This document shows, piece after piece, positions 56,133 to 64,000 of a stretch of 64,000 nucleotides of DNA. Each line of letters begins with the position of its first letter. The first letter of the stretch is position 1. Where the stretch lies: the NCBI RefSeq assembly GCF_020080835.1, contig NC_058162.1:24893885-24957884 (forward strand), given 5' to 3'. Below the pieces are notes generated by a model. The model worked only from the letters and a program-made list of their open reading frames with translations. It made no database searches and had not been told where the DNA came from. This DNA is from Cotesia glomerata. Taxonomy: Eukaryota > Arthropoda > Insecta > Hymenoptera > Braconidae. Both the position numbers and the translations under genes were made by a program.

Positions 56133-58797
56133 AGGTAAAAGCTCTAAATCATTAACAGGATTCTAAATATTGATACTCTAAATTATTTTTAAATATATTT
56201 AATCATCTGTAATAAGAATAACTATCATATAAATTTTTATTAAATTCTGATTAATTAAAAAATTGAAAAAAATAACTGTCAGTTCAGAATATTAAATATT
56301 AATTATTAAAAAAAAATAAAGTTACCACCAGTTCATCAAACCAGCTTACGAACGTTTATGAGAAAAGCATTTTTTTTTTAATGTCGAGTTTAAATTAATT
56401 TCTTCATCTAATTATATCATCTTTTTTTTTTTTTTTTCAATTAACAATATATGAAAAATTTATAAAATTGAATAATTGAAATTAATTATATGCTTTATAA
56501 TGTTTAAATAATGGGTGTCAATAACTAGTTGATAATTTTTAAGTTGAATCTCATATTGACAGCCATTCGACAGCGCTATTACGCCTTTTTTTGACTTTAA
56601 CCTAAAAAATTAACTGTAAGAGTTTGAACTCTTCTGATTCAATAAATTATTTTTAAAATAAATAAAAAGTTTGGAAAATCCAAAAGTGCACGCCTCATAA
56701 CGCTCATTCATTTTTTAAGAAAAAATAAATTGTGTAACTGATAAAAAAAAAGAAAATTATAATTAAGTAATTTCTTACAGAGTATTTTTTTTTTTTAAAT
56801 ATCAGCGCCCTTTTTTCTTGTTATATGCGTACGCAGTCTAAAAAAATCTAGCTTTATCAAGTGGCGCCATAGTTTTCACGTGACAAATAAGAAAAATTTG
56901 TTTGTCTTTGTACGGTTATATTGTAATAAATTTTAATAAAAATTCAATTTAAAAAAAAATACGTAAACTAGGCTACTGATCCACAGATTCGGTAGAATCT
57001 GGCGCCAAGTTCCGTTCAAATCCGTTGTAAACGGAGCGCCAGACTACCGACTATGTTTACTGTAAGCAGAACGGTTTTTTGAGGTTACGAAATTTTATTT
57101 AATTCTACGGTACTTTTTTTACCCAATTTGTTTATCATAACAGTAATTCATAATTCATTTCACCGTATTAATTAATTATGTTCACTTGTAACAATTTATT
57201 TACTTGAAATTATTAAATTTTATCAGCACATACTATAGCTCGCTCACAAATTTCGATCCTGACTTTTTTTTTATGGAGAAAGGTCAGCGCCACAGACTAG
57301 ATAAAATAAAAATGTGTAGTAATCCTCCTATAAATACGCAACTACAGTTAAAAAAAGTAATTCACAGTTTACATTTACGGCCGCCAGGGTGCACTGGAAT
57401 TATATCTACATAAACTGTAGCTTCAAGGGGATAGTTTGCAGTAAAAAATGCTGCCAACGCGAGATTTTAGTTGGTACCAATTGTAAATTTTCATTATAAT
57501 TACAAAAAATACTAAAATCCGAACAAAAACAGTTTCACTGTAAAAAAATCGCGCTAAGTCCACGTTCATAAGACTATTAGGAAAAAAAAAATTTTTTTTC
57601 CTTTACAAAAAGATACAAAATAAAAAAATTAAAAAATCCACGTAACCGATATGATTGTTTATAATTTTCGGAAATTAAAAAAAATCTTATTGTAAATTTA
57701 AAAATTAAAAAAAAAATTTTAGAACTTACTTGGTGTGCGTCATTGTGTATTTCAATTTTTTTAAAGTCCTAGTAAATAGATTTTACGAATTTCATTAAAA
57801 GTAAAATATTTTGCAACCACGCACACTAAATACGTTCTAAAATTTTTTTTTAATTTTTAAATTTACAATAAGATTTTTTTTAATTTCCGAAAATCATAAA
57901 CAATCAAATCGGTTACGTGGATTTTTTAATTTTTTTATTTTGTATCTTTTTGTAAAGGAAAAAAAATTTTTTTTTTCCTAATAGTCTTATGAACGTGGAC
58001 TTGGCGCGATTTTTTTACAGTGAAACTGTTTTTTTTCGGATATAAAATACGGACCCAGTTCATCGCATTCGTAAACTAATAAAAAAGGTCCGGTCTTGAA
58101 ATATCAATTTGTTCGGGAGTAATCATTGGTACATCCAATATGGAGTGACATCCGGACGTCCACGTAAAATTTTATTCAAAACGTTTTTTTTTTTTCAAAA
58201 TAGCTACATGAAATGATTTTAGAAAGTAAAAGATGGTTTGATTTAAGTGTTTTATCCGTGTACATCTACTTATATTATTGTATAAGTGTAATATGGTTGT
58301 GATAGAGACATTTAAAAATCACAAAATTGCTTGACCTTGACGAGTCGAGTATAAAGCACAACCTCACGCGCTTCGCGCTATGAGGCGTGCAAAAATTTTT
58401 ATATTTTTAAAAGTAATTAATCATTTATGAAAATTATTATTAATAAACTTTATTAAAATTGATTACTTATTAATAAGTTTGGATAAATAAGAATAAGCGG
58501 ATGATTCTAGGCATGCTTAGTATAGGTGTCAATAATTGGGGTGAAGGTATGTCAATAATTAGATCAATCAGTTTTTTAACCTGCCAATAATTGGTGTATC
58601 CGGATAATCTATTTAATTATTTAAAATTAATGAGTAAATATCAGTAATTATCATTTTAAAAAAAGAAATTGATTAGTAAAAACATTACTTGAGACATTAC
58701 CATAAACAAAATTCAACGATATTAATATATGATTGCTTAAAAAAAAACAAATCATAACTTTATCTCTAATAGTGGCAATAATTGGAGCTTTTACCTT
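56133..58797. mobile_element. 'aattattgacac' TIR element with nested PalTE copy c
   Basis: The left end 'aaggtaaaagctctaaatca' is the inverse of the right end 'aataattggagcttttacctt' with a few mismatches. It holds PalTE at 56981-58039 and GC patches such as 'cacgcgcttcgcgctatgag' near 58365. No transposase frame. Confidence 0.65.
56981..58039 (-). mobile_element. PalTE copy c
   Basis: It runs CCACAGATTCGG...TTTTTTCGG, flanked by AT on each side, in the same orientation as copy b. The arm and palindrome are both intact. Confidence 0.9.
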
Positions 58798-58799
58798 AC

Positions 58800-59394
58800 C
58801 TATTAAATAAAAAAAAAATTCCTAATAGCTTTTTTCTATCTTATCCGCTATAAAATTTAAGATATTCAATGCTTAAGATTCTCAACATACCTTTAAAAGC
58901 AGGAAAAAAAATTTAAAGCTCTCAACGAGCTTAAAAAGACACTCGGTATAAAATTCAATTGAGTTTAATTCTTTCTATTTGCAATCGGCTTTTACACTTT
59001 TGGATTTGCGTCACAAAAAAACTAAACTTTATTCCTACCCATAAAATATTTAAGTTTCAAATCAATTTTTTTTCTTCTATTCAATACTTCAATATTTCCT
59101 ACGTCAATAAGAAATTTCATTTGCGGTGGATCACCTGCAGAACCGCAACGGCTTCTACGCTTCCATTTCTTATATTATCTTGGTTCTTTTTTTCTTTATT
59201 GTTATTATTATGTTTTTACTCTTAGCCGAGTAGATTGCCCACTCAAATGAGTCTATTCAGAGCCGGCCTTTACTCGTAGACAGAAAAAAAATTTTGTAAT
59301 AGTATAAAAAAATTAACAATACTTAGAATTTTTATAAAGGTCAATTTTTTTAATTATAATTTCGTATTTTTAATTTATTTATCAATTTAAAACG
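58800..59394. other. Intergenic, nothing recognised
   Basis: An open frame at 58959-59225 has no family resemblance; 59120-59160 and 59220-59280 are slightly less AT-rich. Confidence 0.4.
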
Positions 59395-59530
59395 TGATCG
59401 GTTCAAGAATTTAGCGTTGAAATAAAGTTTTTCTGATAAGTTTTCGCGCTTTAATGTTAGAAATACGGGAAATGACGTACATAGATGGCGCGCTGGTAAG
59501 CGCGCGAAATTTAAAATCTTAAAGACGATT
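59395..59530 (+). repeat. 'aaatgacgtac...gatggcgcg' repeat, copy 2
   Basis: 'gggaaatgacgtacatagat' followed by 'gcgcgaaattt' is the inverse of the block at 54880-55020. Confidence 0.6.
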
Positions 59531-59584
59531 TTTTTTAAATATTTGAATTAAAGGATTTTAACAGTTTTAAATATTGTAAATAAA

Positions 59585-61195
59585 TAAAAAAAATGGAAAA
59601 TAACTAAAATTTCTCTAATTTATTTTAATTTAGTCCTAATTCGTTATTAAAAGTTTATATTTTATTAATTTGTAAAGAAAATTTTCTTTAATCTATAAGA
59701 AAATCGATTTTTCTCTTCTAGTAACTTTTCAGCCGTACTAACTTGTATCAGGGTCAAATGTTGTTCTAATAGTTTTAACAACAAATTCATTCTATGTTTG
59801 TTATTAACGAACATATTTATTATTATAATTTTAAGAACAAATTTTGTTTATGTTCGTTATTAATTAACACCTAAGTTTATCAAGATCGTGTTGTCAGCAT
59901 GCTAAATCCTTTATTTGTGTTTTTTAATTAGTTTTTTTTAATTATCCTAAATAATTTATAGTTAAATATATAAATAATAATGTTTCTAAGGTTGAAATAA
60001 TATAAAAGTCTTTTTAATAAACATCTTGATGTAGACATTTTGTACTTGTCCCACCAGTCACAAATGCCTGTCCCACCAGTCACAATAAAAACAAATTTTT
60101 TTAATTGTTTCTACGTAGGTAATCAGTCTAATTCTTCATAATATTGAATGTTTGTAGGATAAATTTAGTATTGAGAGGGCAGTATTTTTTCAGTTTAGTG
60201 GTCGAACTGAAATTGGACTTTAAGTATACCTTTGGTGAGAGAGAAGGATTTTTCTTAGTCCCTCCAGTGGCAGTCAAATGATAATTACGAGAAACTTAAA
60301 AAGTAATGGAGGTTTTTGATAAAGGGATGTTGTTAATTAGTTATTCTTCTATATTATAAGATAAATTTTACTATAAGGGCATTCTATGCGAAATGGAAAA
60401 AATAACTAAAATTTTAAAATTCCTCTAATTCATTTTAATTGGGTCCTAATTTATTATTAAAAGTTTATATTTCACTAATTTGTAAAAAAAAATTTTTATA
60501 ATCAATAAGAAAATTGATTTTTCTCTCCCAGTAATTTTTCAGCCGTACTTACTTGTATCCGGGTCAAATGTTGTTTCAATAGTTTTAACAACAAATTCAT
60601 TTTATATTTGTTATTAACTAACATATTTATTATTATAGTTTTAAGAACAAATTTTGTTTATGTTCGTTATTAATTAACACCTAAGTTTATCAAGATCGTG
60701 TTGTCAGCATGCTAAATCCTTTATTTGTGTTTTTTAACTAGTTTTTTTTTAATTATCCTAAATAATTTATAGTTAAATATATAAACAATAATGTTTCTAA
60801 GGTTGAAATAATATAAAAGTCTTTTTAATAAACAACTTGATGGAGACATTTTGTACTTGTCCCACCAGTCACAAATGCCTGTCCCACCAGTCACAATAAA
60901 AACAAATTTTTTTAATTGTTTCTACGTAGGTAATCAGTCTAATTCTTCATAATATTGAATGTTTGTAGGATAAATTTAGTATTGAGAGGGAAGTATTTTT
61001 TTTTCAGTTTAGTGGTCGAACTGAAATTGGACTTTAAGTATACCTTTGGTAAGAGAGAAGGATTTTTCTTAGTCCCACCAGTCACACTCAGTCAAATGAT
61101 AATTACGAGAAACTTAAAAAGTAATGGAGGTTTTTGACAAAGGGATGTTGTTAATTAGTTATTCTTCTATATAAGATAAATTTTACTATAGTATA
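59585..61195. repeat. ~800-bp direct tandem duplication
   Basis: Unit 1 is about 59585-60385 and unit 2 about 60390-61195, sharing long near-identical blocks such as 'aaccgtactaacttgtatc' relatives, 'gataaacttaggtgttaatt' on the opposite strand, and paired 'gtcccaccagtcac' motifs (60048, 60068; 60857, 60877). Confidence 0.9.
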
Positions 61196-62220
61196 AGTTT
61201 CAGTTACATAATTATAGTTTATAATTAATGGAATTCCAGAGTCAAATGTCCCATCAGTCACTATGGAATGCCCCAAAAGTTATTTCTTTTTAATATCCTT
61301 CTGAAAATAAGCCTAAAAATTAAGTTTACAGATTATTTAGTTTGTTTATCGGAAAGTAACTTTTGCTTGACTTTGAAATATTCAGAGCTCTTTACTCATT
61401 GAGAAACTTAGTATCAGTTGATCTCATCTCGTCAAACTTGAGGACGAAAGTCTTCAGTAGTCGCATCACCCGACAACGACTCTGAGATAGATAAACTTTT
61501 GTTGGATGTCACTAAATCGATTATAACTTTTCAGGACAGTGTATACAAAACTCCGAGCTAAGTAACGAATAAGATAGTCGGAAAAAAATTTTATTATTAT
61601 TTTTAAAACTTTATTTTTATATTTTTTAATGGCCTTTTCTTTTGTAATCTTTAACATTTGGGAGCTTATTTAATGTTTACATTAAAAATAAATTTTTAAT
61701 AATAATAATAATGATTTATGAACTGGGATTATTACTGTTAAATATCGAGAGTGAAGAAATATACGTAAAAAAAATAATAGATTATTAACATTACTATAAT
61801 TAATTAAATCAAATTAATTTATTTAATGCTACTAAAATTAACTTTTTATATGGTAACTTTAAGAATTATTATAGAAATAATTTGTCAAAAATAATGATTG
61901 AAATTTTTTGGGCCCAAAGAAATAATTTTCCCAAAATATTTAATGTTACAAATTAAAAAAATACCTACTATTAATAGCAACAATAATAATATCTTTGAAA
62001 ACATATCATGTAAGAATGTTATCGAGAAGAATGTCGATAACTTTAACGAGAAATTAGCCATAAGGTAAACATACGTCAACCTGGTTTGCCCGGGAGCTAG
62101 TTTTAGTATCGGTGAACCTTAGCTCAACTCTATACTATATCATAACTGCCATCGGATATGAAATACAGATATGATTTCTCTTCCCTTCGCCTTTTACTTC
62201 CTATTCTCTTCCCACAAACA
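61196..62220. other. Intergenic, nothing recognised
   Basis: Further 'gtcccatcagtcac' near 61248 trails the duplication. A less AT-rich patch at 61420-61500 and 62070-62170 carries no convincing exon. Confidence 0.4.
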
Positions 62221-62221
62221 C

Positions 62222-63430
62222 GAGTTGTGCCTTTTCAAAGTTTCGTATCATTCTCACCAATAGTCAATTTATCATGAAAAGTATTTAGGCTGCATTCGAA
62301 AATGCTTTATCTCTAGATACATAATTAAGAAATGACCTTGTATCTCGTGAACTATTGACATTTTTAAAGATATAAGCTCATCCCGATGTTACATTCATCA
62401 AGATCTTTCATTTGAGTACCCACATCAATTTTTCATATATTTTATATATTTATATATTTCACAAATACTATATATATAAAATATATAAAAAATGACATGA
62501 GGGTACTCAAATGAAAGGTCTCGATGAGTGTAACATCGAAATGGGTTTATGTCTTCAAGAATATCAATAATTTAGAAATTACATTTATCTTGTGAATTAT
62601 TGACATTTTCAAAGATATAAGCTCATCCCGATGTTATACTAATCGAGACCTTTCATTTGAGTACCCACATCAATTTTTCATATATTTTATATATTTATAT
62701 ATTTCACAAATACCATACATATATATAATGTATAAAAAAAACCATGTGCACGGAAAAAAGAAAACTCGAAAAATTACAGTATAAAATGTAAAATCGGTCC
62801 CGTCGTAATCAAAACTAGAAAAATTACAGTTTGAAATAACATTTTTCTAAATTCAATTTTTTAATTTAATATTCAGAGCTTTCAATGTAAATATTACATT
62901 CTACAATGTAATTTTTATAAAATCTGTAATAATTACATTAGAAACTGTAATTTTTCGAGTTATCTTTTTTCCGTGTGGGTACTTAAATGAAAGGTCTCGA
63001 TGAGTCAAACATCGAAATGAGTTTATATCTTAAAAAATGTCAATAATTTAGAAATTACGTTGTATCTTATGAATTATTGACATTTTTAAAGATATAAGCT
63101 CATCCCGATATTACACTCATCGAGACCTTTCATTTGAGTACCCACATCAATTTTTCATATATTTATATATATTATATATATGTATACATGAAAAATATAT
63201 CAAAAATGCATGTGGGTACTCAAATGAAAGCTCTTGATGAGTGTAACATCGGGATAAGCTTATATCTTTAAAATATATATATTATATATATATATATATA
63301 CATATATTTATATATATTTTATATACATATATATATATGATAAATATATAAAAAATGCATGTGGGTACTCAAATGAAAGCTCTTGATGAGTGTAACATCG
63401 GGATGAGCTTATATCTTTAAAAACGTAAAT
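62222..63430. repeat. Hairpin satellite array 2
   Basis: It begins with the 'aggctgcattcgaaaatgct' arm, then repeated 'gatataagctcatcccgatg', 'catttgagtacccacatc', ATATAT loops and inverse arms, as in 43070-44510. It is interrupted by the 62749-62975 MITE. Confidence 0.9.
62749..62975. mobile_element. 227-bp MITE, TIR CACGGAAAAAAG, TG duplication
   Basis: CACGGAAAAAAGAAAACTCG and its inverse, flanked by TG at 62747-48 and 62976-77. Neighbouring satellite units read 'catgtgggtact' without it. TIR relates it to the triplicated-unit elements. Confidence 0.85.
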
Positions 63431-64000
63431 AGTTAAAAAGATACAGTGCATTTTAACGAAAGTCATTTAGATTAACTTTTTGTAACCTAGGTTACAATTC
63501 ATGTTTTATAATATTAATCTATTTTCGTAATTTTTATTTTAATATGAATTTTTTTGTATTAGAGTAATTTTTCAGTCTCCAATATTATAAGATTTATAAT
63601 ACCCTCATGTCTAGCATATTTTTTGTTTAGTTTATCATTTTTTAGCTTACCATAGCTTATGTATTTTGCTTTATTACCTTCTAAACTCAGTTTTGTACAA
63701 TTGTAAATTCAAGTCGTAGTGAGATTCTAGTTCGTTTTATTTACAACTTAACCCTCTGCTCTAAGGTCTTCTAATCCTTCTATTATGAAATATTTTTTCC
63801 CAAGACACATCTGTTTTTAATTGTTCTATTACTTTGGTTTTTTCCTCGGTTTGGAGTATTAGTTATTTGTACATCTGTACATCATATTGGCATCTAGTTG
63901 TCTAAGTCCTTTCTCTTTCTAGTTATGAACTCTCTCTCTAACTTACTCTAGATCTTTTCCTTTTTGCTCGAGTACTTACCTGTACACCCACTTTTCCCAA
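63431..64000. other. Window end, nothing recognised
   Basis: AT-rich becoming pyrimidine-rich ('ctctctctctaacttactct'); no gene or repeat identified. Confidence 0.4.

Overview
This is a eukaryotic, AT-rich, repeat-dense genomic window, most likely from an insect. The main gene content is a minus-strand tandem cluster of insect-type gustatory receptor (GR, 7tm_7) genes at about 4-32 kb. Each gene has a long first exon (about 315 codons) followed by small exons of 24, 30 and 22 codons, the last carrying the TYhhhhhQF-like TM7 signature of insect GRs. Base composition and repeat style suggest a parasitoid wasp such as a braconid, but that is inference; the GR identity is far firmer than the species.

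GR cluster, right to left in transcription order: GR-A (28817-32279) is a pseudogene with an in-frame stop, a frameshift, no start and a 1.0 kb transposon inside exon 1. GR-B (23852-27190) is intact, four exons, 391 aa. GR-C (12120-21215) is intact, four exons with the same exon lengths, 391 aa, and a 7.8 kb first intron full of mobile elements. GR-D (6641-9956) is a pseudogene split by nested LINE insertions and truncated by a second copy of the transposon seen in GR-A. GR-E (4105-5176) has exons 1 and 2 intact; exons 3 and 4 are not visible. A conserved upstream block precedes GR-C, GR-D and GR-E, and an orphan copy of it at 11760-12080 marks a lost receptor.

The right half (36-64 kb) has few genes. 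A plus-strand multi-exon gene encoding a small protein with two membrane segments is supported by exons at 37275-37454 and 45130-45225 and two candidate terminal exons (40950-41240 and 48813 onward). I cannot name it.

The rest is mobile and repetitive DNA. There is a (CA)n-bearing ~0.9 kb family with GAGCTC hairpins (TE-C), a TTAA-flanked family (TE-B), a TIR family (TE-A), three 1.1-1.3 kb elements with 4-bp duplications (solo-LTR-like), palindromic elements, a hAT-type MITE with an 8-bp duplication, a 451-bp insert with a 16-bp duplication, two opposed ~2 kb elements each built of three ~607-bp tandem units, hairpin satellites at 43-44.5 and 62.3-63.4 kb, an array of NRF-1/EWG-like palindromes at 52 kb and an ~800-bp tandem duplication at 59.6-61.2 kb. 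Many insertions are datable relative to each other because empty-site copies lie in the same window.
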